Shown in pieces: positions 22,600 through 33,641 of a stretch of 64,000 nt of DNA. A program made the position numbers and the translations under genes. The stretch is from Flaccisagitta enflata (taxonomy: Eukaryota > Chaetognatha > Sagittoidea > Aphragmophora), in assembly GCA_965153355.1 (NCBI GenBank), contig OZ231126.1, positions 89,590,001 to 89,654,000 on the forward strand, written 5' to 3'. The stretch's first letter is position 1; each line of letters begins with the position of its first letter. The notes beneath the pieces are model-generated. The model saw only the letters and a list, made by a program, of their open reading frames with translations. It made no database searches and was not told where the DNA came from.

Positions 22600-24330
22600 A
22601 CAGAAATACAGATTCGCTTCTTTTATAGAAATACACAATTTTTGTTTAATTTTGAAGCATTTTTTTAATTTTGGGGCATGCTCAAGGCTATATTTTTTTG
22701 CTTTTTCTACTCAATTACACTTTTCTGAAGCTACAGTTTAGGCTATTTTACAGTTTAGAGGACAAAATTTCATTATTTTTCATTAATTTTTGACATAGCG
22801 TAATATGGGTCATTTTAAGGCCGTTTTTGGCCATTTTGGGTCCCTTGCAAGCCCTCAATTGTAGCCACTGCACCTTGATCTGGGGGTTGAGAAAAACCCG
22901 AGATGAATCTGGCATGTTTCAATAGCTTAATTTACATGAAAAGCATACTTCTAGTTAACCCAGTGAGATGAAATCTTTACTGAAGCTCTGCAAAACCATC
23001 AGCTTTCTTCATGTAAAATTTCATCTCACTGGGGCAACTAGAAGTGAGCTTTTCATGTAATTTAAGCTATTGAGATTCATCTCGGGTTTTTCTCAGCCCC
23101 CAGATCAAGGTGCACTGACCATTTTTTGGCCAAACCCATGTCTATACATTATAAATAAGTGATTTGGATCAATATTTGAGATTTTTCGTGAAAAACAAAC
23201 CAAAGTTTTGAATTTTGAAGCATTTTGATTGTTTTGGGCCAGTTTTGGCTATTTAAGGCCTGTTTTTAGGCTGATACAACGCTCAGGGCTAAATTCTTTT
23301 GCTGTTTCTACTCAGTTACACTTCACTGAGGCTACATTCTATGTCCTGGGGTTTTTTAAGGCTTGGAAGACAGAATTTCATTACTTTTCATTAATTTTTG
23401 ACATAGCATGATGAAGGTCATTTTAAGGCCTTTTTTGGCCATTTTAGGTCCCTTGCAAGCCCTAGATTGTAGCCACTGACCTTTTTTTGGCCAAACCCAG
23501 GTCTATACATTATAACCGAGTGATTTGGATAAATGATTTGGATTTTTTGTAAAAGATACACCAGATTTTTGAATTTTGAAACATTTTGATCATTTTGGGC
23601 CAATTTTGGCCAATATAGGCCTGTTTTTAGGCTGATTCGATGCTCAGGACCATATTTTTTTGCTGTTTCTACTCTGTTAGACTTCACTGAGGCTACATTC
23701 TAGGCTATTTTAAGGTTTTGAGGAAAAAATTTAATTGTTTTTCATTAATTTTTGCCATAGCAGAATATGGGTTATTTTAAGGCCTTTTTTGGTCATTTTG
23801 GGTCCCTTGCAAGCCTCCAATTGCAGCCACTGGCCATTTTTTCGCCAAACCCATAACTAAACATTATAAATAAAGGGACTGGAGCAATGGTTGGGATTTT
23901 TCATGAAAAATAACCCAAATTTTTGAATTTTGAAGCATTTTGGTCGTTTTGGGCCAATTTTGGCTATTTAAGGCCTGTTTTTAGGCTGATACAACGCTCA
24001 GGGCCATATTTTTTTGCTGTTTCAACTCTATTACACTTCACTGAGGCTATATCCTCAGATATGTTGAGGTTTGGAAAAAAAAATTTCATTATTTTTCATT
24101 AATTTTTGAAATAGCGTAAGATGGGTCATTTTAAGGCCTTTTTTAAGCCGCTCTAAGGTCCTTGCACGCCCCCAATTGCAGCGTCTCGCCGTTTTTTGGC
24201 CAAACCCATGTCTGTACATTATAATTAAGTGAACGGGATCAATGAATAGGATTTTTTGTAAAAAATAAACCAAATTTTTGAATTTTGAAGGATTTTGGTC
24301 ATTTTGGGCCATTTTCGGCCATTTTCGCCA
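22600..24330 (-). repeat. Reverse ~350-bp D units (about four)
   Basis: The inverse landmark CTGATACAACGCTCAGGGC occurs at about 23274, 23635 (variant) and 23987. The first unit is lengthened by the 242-bp insertion at 22871. Confidence 0.75.
22871..23112. mobile_element. Fold-back MITE with 5-bp duplication CACTG
   Basis: The ends CACCTTGATCTGGGGG and CCCCCAGATCAAGGTG are inverses, and the arms pair over nearly 100 bp. CACTG flanks both sides (22866-22870 and 23113-23117), while sister units at the same place read GCCACTGACC uninterrupted, which gives a direct empty-site comparison. Confidence 0.85.
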
Positions 24331-24837
24331 CCTATACAGCGACCGAGTTACTCGTGCGGGCACTCGGGAAGCCATTTATGGTGCCCGGGGACTTCACCTA
24401 ACTATACCACAACTACAAAATTTTGGCCAGCCCACTCGGAGACCACAGCCCTGATTTGAAACACCCCTACTATATAATTTCTTAAAGGATTATAATTTTC
24501 AATTTTTTAGCCACCGTTGCAAAACTATGACGGTAGCTTAAAAATTGAAATTTTTTTTCATAAAAACACATAGTGCGACCTATCAAACGAAAGGAAATAA
24601 CATCAAGATTACAAATTTGCTATCAAAAAAGAAGTCTGGGTGTGTTGGAAAATTCTCTATTCAAAATAAGGCTAAAATTACTCTTTTTTACGTATTTCTC
24701 AAAAAAGCTCCCATGAAAAGATTTCATAACTGTTAGTTTTAGTTAAAGTAACCCTCAAACTATCACAAACTACAAAAAAACCTACTGTACGACGACTTTT
24801 CACCTGGATTCACGCTGAGAGGACAGTGGGCAGCATT

Positions 24838-24965
24838 AGTCGCGGACGGGTGGGCAGGAGCAGGAAAAGTCAAAAAACAACCGACCGACGGACCGACCAA
24901 TGGACCGACGGCCCGACAGCCCGATGGACCAAAAAGTGGGTTATAGAGTCACGTGTCCGCGACTA
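24838..24965 (-). mobile_element. A-family element (copy A9), GGAC-type ends
   Basis: AGTCGCGGAC at 24838-24847 and GTCCGCGACT at 24955-24964 are exact inverses, as in A5. It lacks the outer GTATCCGGCCTTGTT part. Confidence 0.75.
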
Positions 24966-25181
24966 CAAAAGACTGCTACGAGTCTCACGTCAACTCAGAC
25001 GAAACTTTGCTGCGATGGACCATCTACAATTCTTCTGAGGTGAGAAAAAGCAGCTAGTATTTGCTGGACGAGTCGACAGCTCAGATGGGTAGCGAACTTT
25101 CCATTTTACTTAATATGAGGTTGAACGGAAATCGCTTTCAAAAAAAATCGCCCCCTGGAGTGTTGACTGTGCTTTTGGGCT
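24966..25181. other. GC-balanced patch, possible exon remnant
   Basis: On plus, 24967-25036 reads 24 codons without a stop, up to a donor-like GAGGTGAGA. On minus, the same edge is a strong acceptor (TTTTTCTCACCTCAG) leading into at most 14 codons. The two readings compete and neither is linked to other exons. Confidence 0.15.
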
Positions 25182-26004
25182 CTACACTTTATTTTTTTTA
25201 AGGACCAGTAAATTTTTTTTGAGCCTCGGATGTCCTTAAATCATCAAAAATTTGAGGCTGAAATGTTCTTAAAATGTGCTTAATTTTTTCCTTCGCAAAG
25301 CAAGTATCTAACTATTGTCAAATGTAACTATAACTAACTAATATAAAAAGTAAAATAGATATGACAAATTGGTGTTGAAAGAAAATAAACTTTTCAACAG
25401 GGGTGTATATAATTGAGTGGCTTTTGATTTTATTTCCCCCCCTGCCTTTGATTTTCTTCCCCGCGACGCGTCGCGTCGCAATACAAAATCTAAGATTTTC
25501 TGCCCTACAAAGCAATAAAACAGTATATTATAAGTTTAAATGGTGTTAAAATGTGTTGTAGTAATCAAATTTTACCTTTTGGTACTACCATAAGTGTTGA
25601 ATCTTCAAAAATTTTCTTTTTTCTTTTTTTTAAGTTTTTGATTTTTTTCCCCATCTCCAAACCCTTTGATTTCATCCCCCCCGCCGGGGGGGGGGGGAAT
25701 GCTCAACTTTATACAGGCCTGCTTTTCAAACTAAAAACACATATCAATAATTCAATATAAAGCAGGTTCTTATGACTCTGTTGAATAACTAAAGTCCTGC
25801 AACCAAAACAAAAGAACAGCTTGACCCTTACGCTTGAGAGAAAATTTTTGCCGAGGCCGAATTTGAGAATCTCACTTGAGAGAAGATTTTTGCTGAGGTC
25901 TTACCTGAAGCTGAGCCTTGTCCTTAAAATGTCCTTAATTTTTGGCTTAATCTCAGCCTCAACGTCCTTATAAACTTTGTCCTTACTCAAAATAAAGAGT
26001 GTAT
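25182..26004. mobile_element. J-family MITE (copy J1) with nested I1
   Basis: The ends CTACACTTTATTTTTTTTAA and AAATAAAGAGTGTA, with the subterminal GAGCCTCGGATGTCCTT / GTCCTTAAAATGTCC pattern of the J family (GTTCTTATAAGAACA, GAGGCTCAG in other copies). I1 lies inside at 25401-25718. Confidence 0.55.
25401..25718 (+). mobile_element. I-family MITE (copy I1), nested in J1
   Basis: The termini GGGTGTATATAATTGAG and CTCAACTTTATACAGGCC are imperfect inverses. Inside are TTTTGATTTTATTTCCCCCC, a CGCGACGCGTCGCGTCGC palindrome and CCCCCCGCCGGGGGGG. Copy I2 at 43195-43475 is in the opposite orientation. Confidence 0.65.
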
Positions 26005-26742
26005 ATGCAACCGATATTGACGTTCTTGGTTTTAATAGACACAGAGTTGAATTCTCACAGCATCCTCTTTAAGTTCATTTAGTGATAGCTTGTTTGTATT
26101 GTATGATATCCACAAACATAAACACACTAACTGTACTTTAAAATACTTCGTCGCTCAGAGTTAAAGTCCAGGAACTAAAAGGTCAACTTCAGAGCAGGCA
26201 ATCGAAAATCTTTTTAAGTAAAAGTATTTTGTCTACATAATGTTCCTGCCAATCTTCAGATTCTGACGTTATTTCACATTTCTTACTTGATCTACTTTGT
26301 CATGAGCATGAATACTTAATTTAGCGCGGTTTTTTAAGAGGCGTTTTCTGTGTCACACAGCGTGTCTCACTCTGCTGTGGTAAGTTGCGCATGTGTATTA
26401 CTGGCAATTTCTCCTATAAAGTGGGCTAGCTGAAAAACATGATTTGGCAAGCAAAAAAACACAGTTTTCTCCCACCAATCATTTTGTTGATAATAATAGC
26501 TGTTCTGACACATCCCCCTGGGACCAAGTGTCTAACATACATGCTTCATAATCAAGATTTTGATAGATTAAGTGGCCAAAAGTAAAGCCAAATAAGCCTA
26601 TTTTCCCTGTCACACTTGTGTCACACTTCATATCTACTATGATAAAGACACCAAGAAACTGAATTATACTATTTTTTTCAATGTTAACTCAATCAGGCAC
26701 TCAATTTTTGCCGGCCCGGTTTTCAGGAGAAACTGCCTACAG
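26005..26742. other. No recognised feature
   Basis: AT-rich, no frame of note and no clear repeat. Confidence 0.4.
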
Positions 26743-28136
26743 CACACCCCGTTTCTAAGGACTTGGGGATGCTTTTTAAATAACCTCTGTTTTTCCTTCA
26801 GATTTGCATAGTAGTGAGGTAGTAGAAGCCAAAAAGATTGAAAATCAAATATTCTGTAGAGAGATTTTTGATTAAAACACGTTTTTTACCTTCATGAGGT
26901 ACAGGTCATTGAATTTTTCCTTTTTTTTGACAATTAACCTGGTTTTGCTTGTAACTTTAGAACAACTAAAGCTAAAAATGCCAGATTGGTCCCATTTTAA
27001 AGAATTTTTCAAGATCTTTCTAACTGTCACCAATTTTTTGTAAATCTGTTAAAAAATGGATGAGTTATGATTGGTCAAACTAAAGCAATATCATAAGGAT
27101 TTTGAATGATATTCTTATCATGTTTTCTTTCGTCTGATTTTTGATGCATGTTCATGCTCCCCCCCCCCCCCGCCATATCCCCCTACCCCACGCTTACTCC
27201 TCACCCCCCATGCTTCTCTACCCCCCTGTCCATAGCTTCCCTCATTGGGCCTGTGGGCTCAGGCCCCAGCAGTGAAGATTGAAGTACATGGCTACCCCTG
27301 TCATGTGCGGTTGGGCAGAGGTTGTATATTGGCAGGAGGGGATAACGGAGAACAGGTCGCTCAAGCGTCATTATGGTTAGCTGTACCCGATGCCCCATTG
27401 ACTTCATTCAATTTTAGGGAAGTGTGAGGACCGGGAGCAAGAAAGTGTGGGCTAGGGGGGATGCTTGGGGGGGAGCATGAGGTTAGGATCAAACAAAAGA
27501 AAACATGATAAGAAAATCATTCAAAATCCTTATGATACTGTTTTTGTTTGATCAATCATAACTCATCCATTTTTTCATGGATTTACAAAAAATTGGTGAC
27601 GGTTAGAAAGATCTTGAAAAGTTCTCCATCAGAAAAAAACAGTCGTACATTCTTGGAAAGGACAATAACAAAGAAGTGGTACCCAGTTAAAACACTCAAA
27701 CTTTATCAGTCATTAAAAACTATTCTTCCCTAGCCTTGAGAAAAGTATAAATATTTGCGCAAATTAATGCCGAAACATTTTCTACACTTCTGAAACAAAA
27801 TATATGTCAAAAAGGAAAAGGATTTAACCTCAAAAATGGGGCTAAAAATAGCTAAAAACTTACGACCGAAAAACCGAGATGCTAAAATGGGACCAATCTG
27901 GCATTTCTAGCTTTATTTGTTAAAAAGTTACAAGCAAAACAAAGTTAATTGTCAAAAAAAAAAAAAAAATTCAATGACCTGTACCTCATGAAGGTAAAAA
28001 ACGTGTTTCGATCAAAAATCTCTACAGAATATTTGATTTTCAATTTTTAAGGCTTCTACTACCTCACTACTATGCAAATCTGAAGGAAAAACAGAGGTTA
28101 TTCAAAAAGCATCCCCGTCCTTAGAAACGGGGTGTG
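26743..28136. mobile_element. K fold-back element
   Basis: CACACCCCGTTTCTAAGGAC at the left and GTCCTTAGAAACGGGGTGTG at the right are inverses, and the arms pair for roughly 350-400 bp (for example CTTCATGAGGTACAGGTCAT and its inverse). The unpaired centre (27150-27490) is C/G-rich and contains decayed pieces of A (27281-27320) and F (27353-27430). Confidence 0.7.
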
Positions 28137-28975
28137 ACAGTTAGCGGAGAGTAATTTTTTTTCTGAGCTAGATCGCATTTCTCCTGCTGTTACATGCAGC
28201 CAGACATGACTTGGGAATCACTCTACTATCAGACTATCATCAAAAAAATTTTTTGCTAGGAATTTCCCTATTTCTTAAAGATTGATGACGCGCAATGATA
28301 CATGTGAAGTGAAACTTTGACTCTGAGAAAAAAGAGTGGGGGCGAGTTTTGGAAAAAAAGCGTACAATTCTTTGACCATATTTTTTCATAATTTCCATGT
28401 CCTGACAATAATAGGGTCCAGAATTGTATAAAAAGTGTGATCTAATTTTATCCATTTGTCACAAGACTAATTAAAGGGTGGAAAATCAGCTCAGACCACC
28501 AAAAAAATTCTCTGGTCAATATTTGGGCCGCTACCGCTGAATATCTCAGGTCAAAAGGCTATACATATGAAACTAAACAGCGTAAAACGGAAGAGGCGTT
28601 GAAATTGCTCTTAATCGCTTTCGACCTGCTAGAATCATATAGGATTTCTGTTTCTTTAATTTTTTTCTATGATTGAATTTTATTTTTACTTCGAGCGGAA
28701 GGCGAGTCCCATCAGAAGACTTTTGTCCATCGAATACAAAAAGATGAGATAGATAAGGTCACTTATACTTGAAGACTTTTTGGTGCCGCGCGGGCTCTTT
28801 TTCGTTGCAATGAAAATAAGAAACATTGGGGTGGTTTTTGACACTGTTTCGAATAGTCTATGTATCTAGATGATGCATCAATCTAGAGACGGATATGATC
28901 GCTGTTTCAGGGACCCACCGCACACCTTTTTGAATGCCCGGGAACACTTAAAAAAATTAAAGAGAGATTTTAAAA
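28137..28975. repeat. L repeat, uninterrupted copy; no gene
   Basis: 28405-28570, read on the minus strand, matches 32385-32448 joined to 32972-33060 on plus (GCGGTAGCGGCCCAAAT, ACCAGAGAATTTTT, GGTGGTCTGAGCT, GTGATCTAATTT). Here the junction is GAATTTTTTTGGTGG without the A13 element. The rest is unassigned. Confidence 0.6.
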
Positions 28976-28978
28976 ATT

Positions 28979-29052
<74 letters not shown>

Positions 29053-29419
29053 CAGCCTGGCTAAAACGCCATGACAAGGAATTTTAGACAAGGACAATGG
29101 GCATTATGAGGTCGGTCCGACGATCAGTCTGTGACAAAATCGGTGTTTTCCGCTCCTGCCCACCCGCCCGTGACTAAAGTTGCCGTGTGTCTCGCCTTGT
29201 TTTGACACTGCAGCTATAACCTGAACCACCAGCGAACCGGAGATAAATTGACCGAATGGCCCACGCGCGTACGTGAACTGGAGGGAAATGCCGCTATAAA
29301 TAGCAATCACGAACTAATAAGGTCTTCTTGCAAAAATTACATCGGAATAGAATGCTGCTGTTAAAACGTAAAAGTCTGAATGTGTGTGTGTGTGCGTGCG
29401 TGAATGTAGTTTTCTATCT

Positions 29420-29518
<99 letters not shown>

Positions 29519-29520
29519 GT
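28976..29520. repeat. Two (GA)n tracts and an A fragment (A10)
   Basis: GA runs at about 28981-29050 and 29421-29511. Between them, 29109-29202 carries GGTCGGTCCGAC, CGCTCCTGCCCACCCGCC and CTCGCCTTGTT of the A family without its 5' hairpin. Two weakly similar ~100-bp segments follow the shared GACACTGCAG at 29205 and 29586. Confidence 0.7.
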
Positions 29521-29868
29521 TTGACCGTGATTCTTCCCTTTCGCTGTTTTCTAATTCATCAAAATTTGCATCGTAGTTCTCTTTTTGACACTGCAGGTAC
29601 GACCAGAACCAATAATGAAGCGAATGACCGACTCTGCTGCCCGCAAGCCGCCGTGAATGCGACATTACAAAACGTAATACTGCATTATAGGAGGTCACTT
29701 ACAGAAATTTCCACAACACTTTTTTTTTCTAAGAACCAAGTTTATAAGAACGTTAGGCTTAAAATCCTCAAAAATTTAAGAACATGCTAAGAACATTGAA
29801 AGGTTTTATTTCTTAAAAAATTTTACAATGTGCGTAGTGTATTAAAAATATCATTTTTCTATAAAGAT

Positions 29869-30072
29869 AAGGCCAACATCCATAAGTTGCGTGCGAGACT
29901 TACAGAATGACTTAGCATGACTTAAAATGACTTAGTATACTCTGAAATGACTTATAATGAGTTAAGGGAATAAAATTGATAAAAAAGTAAAAGTGTGACG
30001 AACCGACAGACCAACCGACCAACCGACGAACGGACGGACGAAGCGGGGTGTAGAGTTGCGTGCACGCGACTA
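29869..30072 (-). mobile_element. A-family element (copy A11)
   Basis: The hairpin 5' arm is AGTCGCGTGC. Both inverted blocks (hairpin 3' arm and 3' end) read GCACGCAACT, the same single change. The interior has TCATTTTAAGTC-like ~10-bp units. It ends TTGGCCTT. Confidence 0.75.
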
Positions 30073-30332
30073 AAAGCTGATAATAATTTTGTAAGTTTCG
30101 CCTATTTACACTATTCTTGATATCTTTTTTAAACATTTAAATCTGTTGCGTTAAAGTTTCTTCGACATTTTCTTCAATTTTTTTTAGAAGATAAACTCAA
30201 ACCAATTAAGAACATTCTTAACAAAAAGTTAAAAACTTTTTGAACTAAAATTAATTCAAAAAAGTTTAAATATTGAATCTACTTAAAGATTAAGTACATT
30301 GAAAGCTTGCCTAAAAAGTGATGTTCTTATAT

Positions 30333-30524
30333 AACAATGCCGGATACATGGCTACCCCAGTCGCGTGCAGGAGGGCAGGGGCGGTGCGGGAGAAGGTCAT
30401 AAGGGCATTTGGGCAGGAGCGGTAGGCTCAAAGCCGAAAAAGTAAAAGGGGGACCGACCAACTAACTAACCGACCGACCGACGAATTGACATAGCGGGTT
30501 GTGGAGTCGCGTAGCACGCGACTA
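30333..30524 (-). mobile_element. A-family element (copy A12), complete
   Basis: The hairpin AGTCGCGTGCTACGCGACT and 3' block GCACGCGACT, then GGCATTGTT. Inserted in the terminal repeat of J2. Confidence 0.8.
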
Positions 30525-30854
30525 AAAAAAGTGTACCTGGAGTATGGCACAAAGTGCTTGTGAATGGATAAATAATCATAAAATATTAGGGACTGACTCA
30601 GACGACTGATGGACAAATCCGCAAAAGGGTACAGCCCATGCCCATACGGCCATACCCGCAGTAATCTTAGAAAGTAATACCTTGTTCTCTTTATGGATAG
30701 GGGGCACGATCTCAAGGCTACTCTGGAAGACCCATGTTGTAAAGAACTTCATTTAAAATTTGGTCAAGGCCACATGAAGCGCAAAACGACAGTGCAAAAC
30801 AAAATTGGTAAGGTAAAATTGGTAATGAAAACTCGGAGACATTTACAGACCAAA

Positions 30855-31286
30855 ACACACACACACACACGCACACGCACACGCACATACACAAACACAC
30901 CCCATAATTACCTTACAGTCACACAACGAACACACAACTACCACACACACAACAAAAACACAGAACAAAGACACAACGAAAACATACAAACACTAACACA
31001 ACAAACAGAACAAACACAACAAACAGAACAAACACAACAAACAGAACAAACACAACAAACACAACAAACACAACAAACAGAACAAACACAACAAACAGAA
31101 CAAACACAGCAAACAGAACAAACACACACAACAGAACAAACACACACAACAGAACGAACACACACAACAGAACGAACACACACAACAGAACCAACACACA
31201 CAACAGAACCAACACACACAACAGAACCAACACACACAACAGAACCAACACACAACAGAACAAACACACAACAGAACGAACACACA

Positions 31287-31350
<64 letters not shown>
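30855..31350. repeat. CA-rich tandem region
   Basis: (CA)n with CG steps at 30857-30900, then AACACAACAAACAGAACA units (30990-31260, about 18 bp, several variants), then a pure CA run (31288-31350). Long Thr-Gln or Cys-Val frames are repeat artefacts. Confidence 0.9.
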
Positions 31351-31355
<5 letters not shown>

Positions 31356-32069
31356 CGCAGTTGATTCGCGGTGATCTTTTCTCCGCCAGGGGACGCCTGT
31401 TATAATTCTTTTGCTGTAAAAAACATTGGGCTTGTCAAAAAGTATGCTAGCCCATTCAATGTAACGCGACGCCCTTGATGGCTACACGTACAAGTTTTAA
31501 TTGAATAATTACTGTCCTATTGAAAAAAGGAAGTGATTATGAATAGTTTGGAGGGTTTCTCCATTCTTTGTCGGGGACAAGCAACTCTATAAGACTTTTT
31601 CTATCCGTTGGTCAATCAGTTCAGTTAGGATTGAGTTAAAAAGTGTGCTAAGTGTGTCAGATTTTAGCAAATCAGAAAGAGGGAGAGGAACAAAGACTGA
31701 ACAGACGGAATATTGTAATTACACTGTATTTCTCGCGTAATCCTTACATTGTTTATTGTCAATTCGTTAAAGTTTGCAATAAAAGTCTTGTCATTGAAAT
31801 GTTTATTTCTCCATGTTATTGCCTAATTATGAACTAGCAATGGATTAATAGATTGTCAGGTGTAGGGATTTGCCAAAGCAGCATGTATTTGTCGCTTTTA
31901 TCGTGGCTGCTTTTCATGAGATGATCGGTTTTGCTTAGTTAGCTAGTTATTTGCCGCGTCCTGAACCTAATAAAAAGTCGCGATTTTGTTCAGGACACGG
32001 TAAAGGATAAAACCGATCTACGTGTGTTTACAACCCGATCCAGGGACGTACAGGCCTTGGATTCTTATG
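31351..32069. other. No gene; small inverted repeat at ~31923-32018
   Basis: ATCGGTTTTGC...CGCGTCCTGAAC and GTTCAGGACACGG...AAAACCGAT are imperfect inverses. 31575-31640 has an A/B-like scrap (CAACTCTATAAGAC). Nothing else. Confidence 0.4.
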
Positions 32070-32387
32070 TAAGGTTAAAATTTCAAAATGAAAAAATTGA
32101 AAATTTGATTGCAAATTCGCAATCCTTGCAAAAAAGTATAAAAAGAAAGTGTCTTTCTTTTTTTGATATTCCAACTAGAACTTGGTGTAATTTAACTTTG
32201 AAGGTCATATTCGGGCTAAATTTGTTCTTTTGTTTAAAATTTGGTTTATTTCAACCTTTGACGATAATTTTGACTGTTCCAGATGGAGTTTCAAAAAAAG
32301 AAAGGCACATTCTTTTGGTAGTTTTTCGCAAGGATTCCGAATCTGCAATCAGATTTTCAAATTTCCCACTTTGAAATTTTGACCTTA
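32070..32387. repeat. Fold-back repeat
   Basis: AAGGTTAAAATTTCAAAATG at the left and CACTTTGAAATTTTGACCTT at the right pair, as do AATCCTTGCAAAAAA and TTTTTCGCAAGGATT and the AAAGAAAG blocks nearer the centre. Confidence 0.65.
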
Positions 32388-32448
32388 TATAGCTTTTTGA
32401 CCTGTGATATGTAGCGGTAGCGGCCCAAATCTTGACCAGAGAATTTTT

Positions 32449-32971
32449 AGTCGCGTGCACGCGACTCTACACTTTGCCGTGTCGGTCGGTAGGTCGGTAG
32501 GTCGGTCCGTCCGTCCGTCGGTCCGTCCGTCACATTTTTGAAATTATGACTTTTTAAGGTATTTTAAGGTAATTTAAGGTACTCTAGGGTATTTTAGGGT
32601 ACATTAGGGTACTTCAGGGTTCATTGGAGTGCTTTGGTTATTCTTGGTATTTAGGGTACTTTAGTGTACTTTCAGATATTTTTGGGTACTTATAGGTGTT
32701 TTTGAGTATCTATGCGTATTTTTAGGTATCTCTAGGTAATTCTTGGTATTTTTGGGTATTTTTGGGTATGTTTGGCTATTTTGGGGTATTTTGGGTATTT
32801 CTGGGTACTTTAGGGTAGGCAGGGTAGACATTGTAGGCAGGGTATTTTAATGAGTAGGCAGGTAAATTTGCGTTTAATAGGCCTTAGCTATAGCTATAGC
32901 TATAGCTATAGCTTTTTTGAGCTCTTTTGAGTCATATCCCGACGCACGCGACTGTTGCCCTCTTGGGCTTG
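32449..32971 (+). mobile_element. A-family element (copy A13) with a 10-bp periodic interior
   Basis: The hairpin AGTCGCGTGCACGCGACT, GTCGGTAG/GTCC tract, then about 30 units of exactly or nearly 10 bp (TTTTAGGGTA type), four TAGCTA hexamers, the 3' block GCACGCGACT and GGGCTTG. The flanking L sequence matches an uninterrupted copy at 28470-28520, so the insertion point is known: the 7-T run there is 5 T plus 4 T here. Confidence 0.85.
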
Positions 32972-33060
32972 TTTTGGTGGTCTGAGCTCATTCTCCACCC
33001 TTAAATTGGTCTTGTGACAAATGGATGAAATTAGATCACACTTTTAAAACATTTCTGGAC

Positions 33061-33641
33061 CATGTTAGTCCTGACAATGATGCAGCATATGGTGCTGGGA
33101 AAGCAGCCTGGAGACAACCGATCGCAGTCGATAAAGAGAAGCAAGAACCACAAATTTTCTGACTAATGTTCTTAATCCTTTTACAATTCCCTTTCATCTG
33201 ATAGGTTGCATAGAAATAACATTTTCATTTTTTAAGCCACCCCTTCAATAATTACAACGGTGGTCTAAAACATGAAATTTTTCTTTTATCAAAATCATAT
33301 TGTGCGACCTATCAGATTAAAGGGAATTGTACCAGGATTTACAATATGCTGTCAAAAAATGAGTAAAATCAGCCTACAAAGTTTTTTTTGCAAAAAAAAA
33401 AAAAAAAAATAAATAAATAAAAAAAATAAATATTTTGAATTTTTCACATTTTTCAAACACCACCCTAGGGACGATCTTCCACTGGATAGTTCTTGATTTG
33501 TTTACCCATGACCTACAACAAAAAAAAAAAAAAAAAACAGATGCTTTCATTCTTGTCTCTAATCCTCTGGCAGACAGCAGTCTTTATTTTTACTTGTGAT
33601 ATGTTATCACACTCCTATCCACACAAAACTATGGAAAAAAA
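33061..33641. mobile_element. E-family core (copy E3)
   Basis: 33165-33365 carries TTCCCTTTCATCTGATAGG, AAGCCACCCCTTC...ACAACGGTGGT and TTGTGCGACCTATCAGAT as in E1 and E2. The outer arms are not clear. 33390-33530 has A-rich runs. Confidence 0.55.

Larger units (their letters stand above)
17819..24469. mobile_element. D element: 6.6-kb inverted array of ~350-bp units
   Basis: The ends are long inverted repeats: GGGGTGTTTCATATCAGGGC at the left and GCCCTGATTTGAAACACCCC at the right, continuing for over 150 bp (CTCCGAGTGAGCTGGCCAAA and its inverse). Inside, about five units run forward (20460-22208) and about four run backward (22600-24330). It contains A8, F4, F6, microsatellites and a 242-bp MITE. 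No protein is encoded. Confidence 0.65.
17574..24831. mobile_element. E-family fold-back (copy E4), split by the D array
   Basis: The left arm, 17574-17818, starts CACTCTCCTCTC...GAGTCCAGGTCAAAAGTC. The right arm, 24470-24831, ends GACTTTTCACCTGGATTC...GAGAGGACAGTGG; the two are inverses and match E2 (37174-37795). The right arm also keeps the central AGCCACCGTTGC...GACGGTAGCT hairpin and GTGCGACCTATC. Everything between 17819 and 24469 is an insertion. Confidence 0.65.
29713..30538. mobile_element. J-family MITE (copy J2) hosting A11 and A12
   Basis: The left end has ACACTTTTTTTTTCTAAGAA and TTTATAAGAACG. The right end reads GTTCTTATATA, is broken by A12, and resumes AAAAAAAGTGTA. A11 sits in the interior. 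The nesting shows that J is older than both A insertions. Confidence 0.55.

Noticed and set aside
24967-25038. Possible exon with GAGGTGAGA donor
   Set aside because: The reverse strand shows an equally good acceptor at the same edge, there is no partner exon, and 24 codons are too few to judge.
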